Shown here piece after piece: positions 6,486 through 13,086 of a stretch of 19,178 nt of DNA. The stretch comes from an uncultured Clostridia bacterium (lineage in GTDB: Bacteria > Bacillota > Clostridia > Christensenellales > Aristaeellaceae), in the NCBI GenBank assembly GCA_934670175.1, contig CAKUOX010000043.1:1-19178 (forward strand), read 5' to 3'. Under the pieces are notes generated by a model that saw only the letters and a list, made by a program, of their open reading frames with translations, ran no database searches and was not told the origin of the DNA. Positions within the stretch are counted from its first letter, which is position 1, and every line of letters begins with the position of its first letter. The position numbers and the translations under genes are program-made.

Positions 6486-8066
6486 ATGTGTTCGATTATG
6501 GGCTATTGCGATTGCTGTGCCGCTCCTTCTTTGTTTAAACAGGGCTTTGACCAGACCATTTCCCGCGGGCCGGATGACAGCCGCATCGTCGATACCGGCA
6601 GGGGATTGCTGGGCTTCCACCGCCTGGCCATCATGGGGCTTACGCCCGAGGGCATGCAGCCCTTCGAGCTGGACGGCAGCTACGTCGTGTGCAACGGCGA
6701 GATCTACGGCTTTGAGGCGCAGAAGCGCGCGCTTCAGGCGATGGGCTATGTCTTCAGCAGCGGCTCGGACTGTGAAATACTGCTGCCCATGTACCGCGAA
6801 TACGGCACGGACATGTTCGCCATGCTGGACGCGGAATTCGCGCTGATCCTCTTCGACGCGCGCACGCAGGAATACGTCGCCGCCCGCGACCCGATCGGCA
6901 TCCGGCCGCTGTATTACGGGCGCGACGCGCATGGCGTGATGGTATTTGCCAGCGAGCCCAAAAACCTGACGGGCATGTGCGCGCAGATTCTGCCGTTCCC
7001 ACCGGGCTGCTACTGGAAGGACGGGCGCTTCGTGCGCTATGCAGATCCCGCGCATGTGGATGCTGTGTGTCACGATGATCTGGATACGGTTTGCAAGAAT
7101 ATCCGCGACAAGCTGATCGCGGGCGTTGAAAAGCGGCTCGTGGCCGACGCCAAGGTCGGCTTCCTGCTCTCCGGCGGGCTGGATTCCTCGCTGGTGTGCG
7201 CCATCGCCGCGCGCAGGAGTGAAAAGCCCATTCGCACCTTTGCCATCGGCATGCGTGAGGACGCCATCGATCTGAAATATGCGCGCGAGGCGGCGCAGTA
7301 TATCGGCTCATGCCACACCGAGGTGCTGATGACGCGCGAGCAGGTGCTCTCCGAGCTGGAAAACGTGGTGCGCCTGCTGGGCACCTACGATATTACGACC
7401 ATTCGCGCCAGCATGGGCATGTATCTGCTGTGCAAGTGGATCCATGAAAACACGGATATTCGCGTGCTGCTGACCGGCGAGATCTCCGATGAGCTCTTCG
7501 GCTACAAATATACCGATTTCGCGCCGTCTGCGGCGGAGTTCCAGCGCGAGGCGCAAAAACGCATTCACGAGCTGCACATGTACGACGTGCTGCGCGCCGA
7601 CCGCTGCATTTCCGTAAACTCGCTGGAGGCGCGCGTGCCCTTCGGCGATCTGGATTTTGTGAAATATGTGATGAGCATCGATCCCGAAAAGAAGCTGAAC
7701 CGCTATGGCAAGGGCAAGTATCTGCTGCGCCGCGCCTTCGAGGGCGATTATCTGCCGCATGCGCTGCTCTACCGCGAGAAGGCGGCCTTCTCCGATGCGG
7801 TGGGACATTCGATGGTCGACGATCTCAAGGCCTATGCGGAGACGCGCTATACGGACGCGGAATTTGAGCAGCGGCGGCAGAAATATGAATTTGCCACGCC
7901 GTTTACCAAGGAATCGCTGCTCTACCGCGAGCTGTTTGAAAAATATTATCCGGGTCAGGCGCAGATGGTCGTCGATTTCTGGATGCCGAACAGGGCGTGG
8001 CAGGGCTGCGACGTGAACGATCCGTCTGCGCGCGTGCTCTCCAACTACGGCGCGAGCGGCATGTGA
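6486..8066 (+). CDS. asnB: Asparagine synthase (glutamine-hydrolysing)
   Basis: The enzyme converts aspartate to asparagine using glutamine and ATP. The 526-residue protein starts MCSIMGY, so after Met removal Cys2 becomes the N-terminal nucleophile of a class II glutaminase. Supporting glutaminase residues are Arg46 in HRLAIM, Asn70-Gly71-Glu72 in CNGEIYG, and Asp95 in GSDCE. The C-terminal synthetase domain has the PP-loop SGGLDSS (229-235), followed by LLTGEISDELFGY, the pyrophosphate/aspartate-binding region. The start at 6486 is fixed by the required Cys2 and by GGAGG 10 nt upstream; longer reading would run into the T-box RNA. The Asn-specific T-box in its leader independently supports the function. 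It is followed by a hairpin terminator shared with the convergent gene. Confidence 0.95.
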   Translation: MCSIMGYCDCCAAPSLFKQGFDQTISRGPDDSRIVDTGRGLLGFHRLAIMGLTPEGMQPFELDGSYVVCNGEIYGFEAQKRALQAMGYVFSSGSDCEILLPMYREYGTDMFAMLDAEFALILFDARTQEYVAARDPIGIRPLYYGRDAHGVMVFASEPKNLTGMCAQILPFPPGCYWKDGRFVRYADPAHVDAVCHDDLDTVCKNIRDKLIAGVEKRLVADAKVGFLLSGGLDSSLVCAIAARRSEKPIRTFAIGMREDAIDLKYAREAAQYIGSCHTEVLMTREQVLSELENVVRLLGTYDITTIRASMGMYLLCKWIHENTDIRVLLTGEISDELFGYKYTDFAPSAAEFQREAQKRIHELHMYDVLRADRCISVNSLEARVPFGDLDFVKYVMSIDPEKKLNRYGKGKYLLRRAFEGDYLPHALLYREKAAFSDAVGHSMVDDLKAYAETRYTDAEFEQRRQKYEFATPFTKESLLYRELFEKYYPGQAQMVVDFWMPNRAWQGCDVNDPSARVLSNYGASGM

Positions 8067-8115
8067 TGCAGGTATCCGTTCAAAGAATCAGAAACGGATT
8101 AATGCGCTTCAAGAA

Positions 8116-8140
8116 TGACCGGCGGTCTCGTCGCCGGTCA
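8116..8140. terminator. Bidirectional hairpin between convergent asnB and TtcA-family genes
   Basis: TGACCGGCG (8116-8124) pairs perfectly with CGCCGGTCA (8132-8140) around a 7-nt loop. The gene ends on either side are 50 nt and 9 nt away. Adjacent T-runs are weak on both strands, so it may need help to terminate. Confidence 0.6.
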
Positions 8141-8148
8141 TCATGCCA

Positions 8149-8979
8149 TTATAATTTTTCCAGAAAGCTGTGCATCTGCCCGTCCTGCTTGTAGCCGGGC
8201 AGGGTATCGAGGTTGACCTTGTGCAGGCTGGCGAACAGGTTGATCTCCACGTTGGGATTGATTGTACGCATCTGCCGGATCAGCGCCTTGGTTTCCTGAC
8301 GTTTGGAGCTGCCGTCGCTCGCCTCGGCGCGCTCCGAGAAGCGGCAGGCGCAGCGCAGAAAATGCAGGTCGTTGTAATTGCGCCAGGCGATGATGTCGTC
8401 CTCACGCACGCAATACAGCGGCCGGATCAATTCCATGCCGGGGAAATTTGCACTCCTGAGGCGCGGCACCATGCCCTGCAGCTGCGCGCCGTAGCTCATG
8501 GACATCAGCGCCGTTTCGATCACATCGTTCAGATGGTGTCCCAGCGCGATTTTGTTGCAGCCGCGCCGCTGCGCTTCGGCGTAAAGGTGGCCGCGCCGCA
8601 TGCGCGCGCAGAGGTAGCAGGGGTGCTCGCCGCCCGCATCCTCCGCGGATGAAAATATATCCGTTTCAAAAAAGGAGACCGGAAGGCGCAGTATTTCGGC
8701 GTTTTGTTCGATGCGCGCGCGGTTTTCCGGACTGTATCCGGGATCCATGCACAGGTATTCCAAGTCAAACGGCACTTCGCTGAAGGGCTGCAGGTGCTTC
8801 AGCAGCAGCGCCAGCAGCATCGAGTCCTTGCCGCCGGAAATGCACACGGCGATGCGGTCGCCGGCCTGGATCAGCTCGTAGCGCTTGATCGCCGCAATGA
8901 AGGGGTTCCAGATTTCCTTGCGGTATTTCTTGATCATGCTGCGCTCGGCCAGCTGCCAGCGTTCAAGCTCTCTCGCCAT
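8149..8979 (-). CDS. TtcA-family tRNA 2-thiolation PP-loop protein
   Basis: The 276-residue protein has the PP-loop SGGKDS (48-53) that binds ATP for adenylating a target nucleotide. A PCYLC motif follows (Cys121, Cys124), with further cysteines at Cys210 and Cys212 in LRCACRF. Two Cys plus one downstream Cys is the arrangement that holds the iron-sulfur cluster in TtcA, which makes 2-thiocytidine at tRNA position 32. LGHHLNDVIET is also typical of the family. The ATG at 8979 has GGAGG 8 nt upstream; the ATG at 8994 overlaps that site. Its start overlaps the end of the upstream dehydratase gene by 17 nt, implying co-translation. The exact nucleotide modified is not shown by the sequence; TtuA-like 2-thiouridine activity or another tRNA target is possible. 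Confidence 0.85.
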   Translation of the reverse strand: MARELERWQLAERSMIKKYRKEIWNPFIAAIKRYELIQAGDRIAVCISGGKDSMLLALLLKHLQPFSEVPFDLEYLCMDPGYSPENRARIEQNAEILRLPVSFFETDIFSSAEDAGGEHPCYLCARMRRGHLYAEAQRRGCNKIALGHHLNDVIETALMSMSYGAQLQGMVPRLRSANFPGMELIRPLYCVREDDIIAWRNYNDLHFLRCACRFSERAEASDGSSKRQETKALIRQMRTINPNVEINLFASLHKVNLDTLPGYKQDGQMHSFLEKL

Positions 8980-9694
8980 CGCTCTTTCCTCCATTTACCA
9001 GGTCTAGAATGATCTCGCCCGCCATGATCAGCCCCACTACCGGCGGCACGAACGACAGCGAGCCGGGCACCTGCCGCTTGGCGCAGGCCTCATCGCTGTC
9101 GGCGGGCTTCATCGGCGCTTCCTCGGAATAAACGACCTTCAGGTGATCCACGCCGCGCTTTTTCAGCATGCCGCGCATCGCCCGCGCCAGCGGGCATACC
9201 TTCGTGCTGTAAATATCCGCCACGCGAAACGCCGTGGGATCCTGCTTGTTGCCCGCGCCCATGGCGGAAATGACCGGCACGCCCGCCGCCTTCGCGCGCA
9301 GGATGATCTCGATTTTTCCCGCCACGGTATCGATGGCGTCGGCCACATAATCGTAGGCGGAAAAATCGAATTGCTCCGCTGTTTCCGGCAGATAGAACAT
9401 GCGGTGCGCGCGCACGACGGTTTCCGGACAGATGTCGCGGATGCGTTCGGCCATCACATCCACCTTCGGCCGCCCCAGGGTGGAATGCAGCGCGATGATC
9501 TGGCGGTTGATGTTGGTCAGCGATACTTCATCGTTGTCGATCAGGTCAAGCTGTCCGACGCCGCCGCGCGCCAGCGCCTCGGCCACATAGCCGCCCACGC
9601 CGCCGATGCCAAATATGGCCACGCGGCAGGCGCGCAGGCGTGTCACGGCATCCTCGCCCAGCAGCAGCGCCTCTCGGGAAAATTCATGCAGCAT
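8963..9694 (-). CDS. tcdA: tRNA threonylcarbamoyladenosine dehydratase (ThiF/E1-like)
   Basis: TcdA proteins convert t6A at tRNA position 37 to the cyclic form ct6A using ATP. The 243-residue protein shows the Rossmann nucleotide-binding motif FGIGGVGGYVAEAL (28-41), DLIDNDEVSLTNINRQ (50-65), which is characteristic of this ThiF/MoeB subgroup, and a following LGRPKVDVMAERI. It ends with a hydrophobic helix resembling other TcdA/CsdL members. The start has AGGTGG about 8 nt upstream. The gene has its own promoter and is the first of a two-gene tRNA-modification unit with the TtcA-like gene, which begins inside its last codons. Other ThiF-family roles (thiamine or molybdopterin activation) are less likely because the SLTNINRQ motif is TcdA-like and no partner sulfur carrier gene is near. 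Confidence 0.9.
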   Translation of the reverse strand: MLHEFSREALLLGEDAVTRLRACRVAIFGIGGVGGYVAEALARGGVGQLDLIDNDEVSLTNINRQIIALHSTLGRPKVDVMAERIRDICPETVVRAHRMFYLPETAEQFDFSAYDYVADAIDTVAGKIEIILRAKAAGVPVISAMGAGNKQDPTAFRVADIYSTKVCPLARAMRGMLKKRGVDHLKVVYSEEAPMKPADSDEACAKRQVPGSLSFVPPVVGLIMAGEIILDLVNGGKSDGERA

Positions 9695-9724
9695 TGCGTT
9701 TCCACCTCACATTTGTCTATTATA

Positions 9725-9753
9725 ATTATAGGAATTCCGGCGTTAATTTTCAA
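9725..9753 (-). promoter_or_regulatory. Promoter of the tcdA/TtcA-family unit
   Basis: On the minus strand, -35 TTGAAA (9753-9748) and -10 TATAAT (9730-9725) are separated by 17 nt, about 30 nt before the start codon at 9694. Confidence 0.75.
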
Positions 9754-9837
9754 GGCTGCGGGGAGAAACGCAAATGGGCAGCCGCGGCTGCGCGCGATCT
9801 CTGGCGCGTTAAACTTTTTAAAAATTCGATTCCAACG

Positions 9838-9866
9838 TTTACAAACGCTGCACTGTGTGGTAGAAT
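9838..9866 (+). promoter_or_regulatory. Promoter of rpsO
   Basis: -35 TTTACA (9838-9843) and -10 TAGAAT (9861-9866) with a 17-nt spacer; transcription should start near 9873, leaving a leader of about 100 nt. Confidence 0.78.
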
Positions 9867-9873
9867 ATATCGT

Positions 9874-9974
9874 ATGGCGGCTTATGCCGTCATGAATCAC
9901 GCATACTCGGTTTGCCGAAACACTCCGACGGCGTTCTGAGTTTGCGCGCAATAGAAAGAGGAGGAAGAATCACC
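9874..9974 (+). promoter_or_regulatory. Structured rpsO leader, possible S15 autoregulatory RNA
   Basis: The predicted transcript begins with an 8-bp stem, ATGGCGGC (9874-9881) with GCCGTCAT (9886-9893), one G-U pair, and a TTAT loop. Farther on, CGG and CCG segments and an ACTC/GAGT pair could form a second domain before the AGAGGAGGAAG ribosome binding site. S15 commonly represses its own leader in bacteria, but several unrelated RNA folds do this and I cannot match one specifically. Confidence 0.35.
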
Positions 9975-10229
9975 ATGACCAAGCAGGAAATCATCAATGC
10001 CTATGGCCGCCACGAAGGCGACACCGGTTCCCCCGAGGTGCAGGTCGCGCTGCTGACCGAACGCATCAACCACCTGAACGAGCATCTGAAGATGCACAAG
10101 AAGGATCACCACTCCCGTCGCGGCCTGCTGCTGATGGTTGGTCAGCGCCGCGGTCTGCTGGATTATCTGAAGAAGACCGATATCGAAGGCTATCGTGCGC
10201 TGATTGCAAAGCTCGGCCTGCGCAAGTAA
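9975..10229 (+). CDS. rpsO: Small ribosomal subunit protein uS15
   Basis: S15 binds 16S rRNA early in 30S assembly. The 84-residue protein is slightly shorter than the 89 residues of E. coli and carries the family stretches GDTGSPEVQVALLTERI, HLKMHKKDHHSRRGLL and DYLKKTDIEGYRALI. The start at 9975 follows AGAGGAGGAAG; earlier in-frame starts would lie in the leader. It stands directly before pnp, the common bacterial rpsO-pnp arrangement. Confidence 0.98.
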   Translation: MTKQEIINAYGRHEGDTGSPEVQVALLTERINHLNEHLKMHKKDHHSRRGLLLMVGQRRGLLDYLKKTDIEGYRALIAKLGLRK

Positions 10230-10263
10230 TGCGAGCCGACGCCTGTCTCAGCTGAGCCGATCG

Positions 10264-10295
10264 CGCCGCCGCCCGTATTGATTCGAGCGGCGGCG
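10264..10295 (+). terminator. Hairpin after rpsO, possible partial terminator
   Basis: CGCCGCCGC (10264-10272) pairs perfectly with GCGGCGGCG (10287-10295) around a 14-nt loop, 35 nt after the rpsO stop. Only TTTCG follows, so termination is likely incomplete and pnp may be expressed by read-through. Confidence 0.55.
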
Positions 10296-10350
10296 TTTCG
10301 TGCAAAATCGAGTAAATGGGCGGTTTGCGCGCCGTGTGTGGACGCTAGGA

Positions 10351-10475
10351 TGCGGAAAACAGGTCTCCGCAGGCGTGCGTCTGTACACTGCGCATTGCCG
10401 TTTGGAGTGGAACGGAAGCAAACTGCGGTTTCAATGAAAATCAAGATATAGGAAAACCCAAGGAGGGCAAGAAGC
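10351..10475 (+). promoter_or_regulatory. Structured leader of pnp
   Basis: Between rpsO and pnp there are two further hairpins: TGCGGA paired with TCCGCA (about 10350-10370), and CCGTT paired with AACGG flanked by TTGC/GCAA (about 10397-10424). In other bacteria the pnp leader is an RNase III and autoregulation site; here that is only an analogy. AGGAGG at 10461-10466 is the ribosome binding site. Confidence 0.35.
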
Positions 10476-12650
10476 ATGAATTTTAAGTCTTACACCATGG
10501 ATCTGGGCGGCAGAAACCTGACGCTTGAATTCGGCAAGTACGCCGAGCAGGCCAGCGGCGCGTGCTTTGTGCGCTATGGCGACACCTGCGTGCTGGTGAC
10601 GGCGACTGTGGCCGAGACCCCGCGCCCGGGCATCGACTTTTTCCCGCTGAGCGTGGATTTTGAAGAAAAGCTGTATTCCGTGGGCCATATTCCGGGCTCC
10701 TGGAACCGCCGTGAGGGCCGTCCGGCTGAAAAGGCCATCCTGACCAGCCGCCTGATCGACCGCCCGCTGCGCCCGCTGTTCCCGAAGGGAATGCGCCATG
10801 ATGTGTCCGTGGTCGCCACCGTTATGTCCGTGGATCAGGACAATATTCCGGATATTCCCGCCATGATCGGCGCGTCCGCCGCACTGTCCATTTCCTGCAT
10901 TCCGTGGGCGGGCCCCATCGGCGCGGTGAACATCGGCTATGTGGACGGCGAATATGTGGTCAATCCGACCGTCGCGCAGCGCGAGGTCTCGTTGATGAAC
11001 CTGACCGTTGCCGGCACCTCTGAGGCCGTGCTGATGGTCGAAGCGGGCGCGAAGGAAGTTTCCGAAGAAGTGATGCTGGGCGGCATCTTGTTCGCGCACG
11101 AGGAGATCAAGAAGATCGTCAAGCTGATCGAAACCATCAAGGCTGAGATCGGCGTTGAAAAGCGCGAATTCCCGCTGCAGCTGCCGGGCGACGATGTGAA
11201 GGCCGCCGTGCGCGAATATGCCTACGATAAGGTTGCCTGGATGTTTGAAACCTTCGACCGCGGCGAGCGCAACGCGCGCGAGGCGCAGGTGAAGGCCGAG
11301 GTCGCCGAGCATTTCGCGGAGCAGTTCGAAGGCCGCGAGGTCGAGGTCGGCGACGCGCTGTATGCCATCGAAAAGGAAATCATGCGCCGCCACATCATCG
11401 ATAACGGTGTGCGCCCCGACGGCCGCAAGCTGACCGAGATCCGCCCCATCTGGTGCGAGGTCGGCGTGCTGCCCCGTCCGCATGGCTCCGGCGTGTTCAC
11501 GCGCGGCCAGACGCAGGTCATGACCGTGGCGACGCTTGCCCCGATGTCTGAGCAGCAGATCATCGACGGCATCGGCACGCAGGATCGCAAGCGCTATATG
11601 CACCATTACAACTTCCCGGGCTATTCCACCGGCGAAGCCAAGCCTGCCCGCAGCCCGGGACGCCGTGAGATCGGTCACGGTGCGCTGGCTGAGCGCGCGC
11701 TCGAGCCGATGATCCCCTCCGTGGAGGAATTCCCGTACTGCTTGCGTCTGGTTTCCGAGGTCATGTCCTCCAACGGCTCCACCTCTCAGGCGTCCGTGTG
11801 CGGCTCTACGCTTGCGCTGATGGATGCGGGCGTGCCGATCAAGCGCCCCGTAGCCGGCGTCGCGATGGGTCTGATCAAGGACGTGGAGAACACCGGCAAG
11901 GTCGCCGTGCTGACCGACATCCAGGGCCTGGAAGACTTCCTGGGCGACATGGACTTTAAGGTAGCCGGCACCACCAAGGGCATTACCGCCATTCAGATGG
12001 ACATCAAGATCAAGGGCATCGACGAGGCCATTCTGCGCCAGGCGTTGGCGCAGGCCTACGACGGCCGCCTGTTCATCCTCGACAAGATGCTCGAGGTTAT
12101 TCCCGCTCCGCGTGAGGAGCTGAGCAAATACGCTCCCAAGATCGTGTCCTTCATGATTAACCCCGAGAAGATCGGCGAAGTGGTCGGCCCGCGCGGCAAG
12201 ACCATCAACAAGATCATCGACGAGACCGGTGTGAAGATCGACATCGAGGACGATGGCAGCGTATTCATTGCTACCGAGGACGCCGCCGCCGCAAAGCGTG
12301 CGCGCCAGATCATCGAGGGCATTGCCAAGGATCCCCAGGTGGGCGATACCTTTGAAGGCAAGGTCGTTCGCATCATGCCCTTCGGCGCGTTCATCGAGTA
12401 TGCGCCCGGCAAGGACGGCATGCTGCATATCTCCAAGATGGCCAACGAGCGCGTGGAAAAGGTCGAGGATGTGATGAACATCGGCGACACCGTGCCCTGC
12501 AAGATCGCGGAGATCGATTCCCAGGGACGCATCAACCTGCTGCGCACGGATATCGTGTATGAAGACGAATCCATGCCGGTGCGCCGTCCTCCGCGCCGTG
12601 ATGGCGATCGCGGCGGACGCGGCGACCGCGGTGGACGCAGGCGCGACTAA
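10476..12650 (+). CDS. pnp: Polyribonucleotide nucleotidyltransferase (PNPase)
   Basis: PNPase degrades RNA from the 3' end using phosphate, and can add tails in reverse. The 724-residue protein has the full domain set: first RNase PH domain (about 10-145, with GDTCVLVTATV and GSWNRREGRPAEKAILTSRL), a helical linker, a second RNase PH domain (about 310-540, with HGSGVFTRGQTQ and GRREIGHGALAERALEP), a KH domain near 555-615 (INPEKIGEVVGPRGKTIN) and an S1 domain near 622-693 (EGKVVRIMPFGAFIEYAPGK). It ends in a short Arg/Gly tail, RGGRGDRGGRRRD, which may add RNA affinity. The start has AGGAGG 9 nt upstream. It follows rpsO on the same strand and is followed by two strong hairpins. Confidence 0.98.
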   Translation: MNFKSYTMDLGGRNLTLEFGKYAEQASGACFVRYGDTCVLVTATVAETPRPGIDFFPLSVDFEEKLYSVGHIPGSWNRREGRPAEKAILTSRLIDRPLRPLFPKGMRHDVSVVATVMSVDQDNIPDIPAMIGASAALSISCIPWAGPIGAVNIGYVDGEYVVNPTVAQREVSLMNLTVAGTSEAVLMVEAGAKEVSEEVMLGGILFAHEEIKKIVKLIETIKAEIGVEKREFPLQLPGDDVKAAVREYAYDKVAWMFETFDRGERNAREAQVKAEVAEHFAEQFEGREVEVGDALYAIEKEIMRRHIIDNGVRPDGRKLTEIRPIWCEVGVLPRPHGSGVFTRGQTQVMTVATLAPMSEQQIIDGIGTQDRKRYMHHYNFPGYSTGEAKPARSPGRREIGHGALAERALEPMIPSVEEFPYCLRLVSEVMSSNGSTSQASVCGSTLALMDAGVPIKRPVAGVAMGLIKDVENTGKVAVLTDIQGLEDFLGDMDFKVAGTTKGITAIQMDIKIKGIDEAILRQALAQAYDGRLFILDKMLEVIPAPREELSKYAPKIVSFMINPEKIGEVVGPRGKTINKIIDETGVKIDIEDDGSVFIATEDAAAAKRARQIIEGIAKDPQVGDTFEGKVVRIMPFGAFIEYAPGKDGMLHISKMANERVEKVEDVMNIGDTVPCKIAEIDSQGRINLLRTDIVYEDESMPVRRPPRRDGDRGGRGDRGGRRRD

Positions 12651-12679
12651 GGTTCAGGATTATTCTAATGGATCTAAGA

Positions 12680-12712
12680 GAATTGGGCATACTTGTGTTG
12701 TATGCCCAATTC
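12680..12712 (+). terminator. Hairpin after pnp, probable transcript 3' end
   Basis: GAATTGGGCATAC (12680-12692) pairs perfectly with GTATGCCCAATTC (12700-12712) around a 7-nt loop, 30 nt after the pnp stop. There is no T-run directly behind it. Confidence 0.6.
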
Positions 12713-12713
12713 G

Positions 12714-12745
12714 TCAGCTTGTCAAAAAGGCTTTTGACAAGCTGA
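12714..12745. repeat. Second perfect inverted repeat after pnp
   Basis: TCAGCTTGTCAAAA (12714-12727) pairs perfectly with TTTTGACAAGCTGA (12732-12745) around a 4-nt loop. Because the arm ends in four A and begins with four T around the loop, the fold is the same on both strands. It could terminate transcription in either direction or be part of a dispersed intergenic repeat. Confidence 0.6.
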
Positions 12746-12785
12746 GTGGACGGGGAAGAAGCTCCCCCGCCACTGCCACCCCCAC

Positions 12786-12828
12786 CAGTTTTTGCTAAAA
12801 TCCTTTGGATTTTCGGGCGCAAAAACTG
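12786..12828. repeat. Compound hairpin element, copy 1
   Basis: The outer stem CAGTTTTTGC (12786-12795)/GCAAAAACTG (12819-12828) encloses the inner stem AAAATCC (12797-12803)/GGATTTT (12807-12813) with a TTT loop. Copy 2 lies 8 nt downstream and follows the same plan. Confidence 0.65.
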
Positions 12829-12836
12829 CAAAGAAA

Positions 12837-12879
12837 CGATTTTTGCTCTGGAAAATGGGATTTTCCGCCGCAAAAATCG
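12837..12879. repeat. Compound hairpin element, copy 2
   Basis: The outer stem CGATTTTTGC (12837-12846)/GCAAAAATCG (12870-12879) encloses the inner stem GGAAAAT (12850-12856)/ATTTTCC (12860-12866) with a GGG loop. It is exactly as long as copy 1 (43 nt), with equal outer and inner stem lengths but different inner sequence, so the shape rather than the sequence is shared. Confidence 0.65.
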
Positions 12880-12981
12880 CCCGTGCCCACCGTACACGCC
12901 GCTGGGCGCGATTTGAAGCTCGGGGGCTCCATCTGTTTTTGCAGATTTACATAATATTCGAAAAAATTCGAAAAATGGGAC

Positions 12982-13010
12982 TTGGAAATTTGGCGAAAAA
13001 GGCGTATTAT
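12982..13010 (+). promoter_or_regulatory. Probable promoter of the CotH-VTC-DUF4956 operon
   Basis: -35 TTGGAA (12982-12987) and -10 TATTAT (13005-13010) are 17 nt apart within an AT-rich stretch, giving a leader of about 70 nt before the GTG at 13087. A weaker alternative, TTGTCA (13025-13030) with TAGATG (13049-13054), is also possible. Confidence 0.5.
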
Positions 13011-13086
13011 TATACTGAATAGTGTTGTCAAAATTCATTTCATATTGATAGATGCGATAAGATGTAATTTTTACGGAGGACAAGGC

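Noticed and set aside
10431..12428. 665-codon minus-strand open frame opposite pnp
   Set aside because: Antisense shadow of PNPase with no domain and no start signal.
12680..12879. CRISPR array
   Set aside because: The repeats are palindromic hairpins of differing sequence without constant direct repeats or spacers, and no cas gene is present.
12982..13086. Longer N-terminus for the CotH protein
   Set aside because: An upstream in-frame start would begin at the promoter itself; the GTG at 13087 has a strong, well-spaced GGAGGA.
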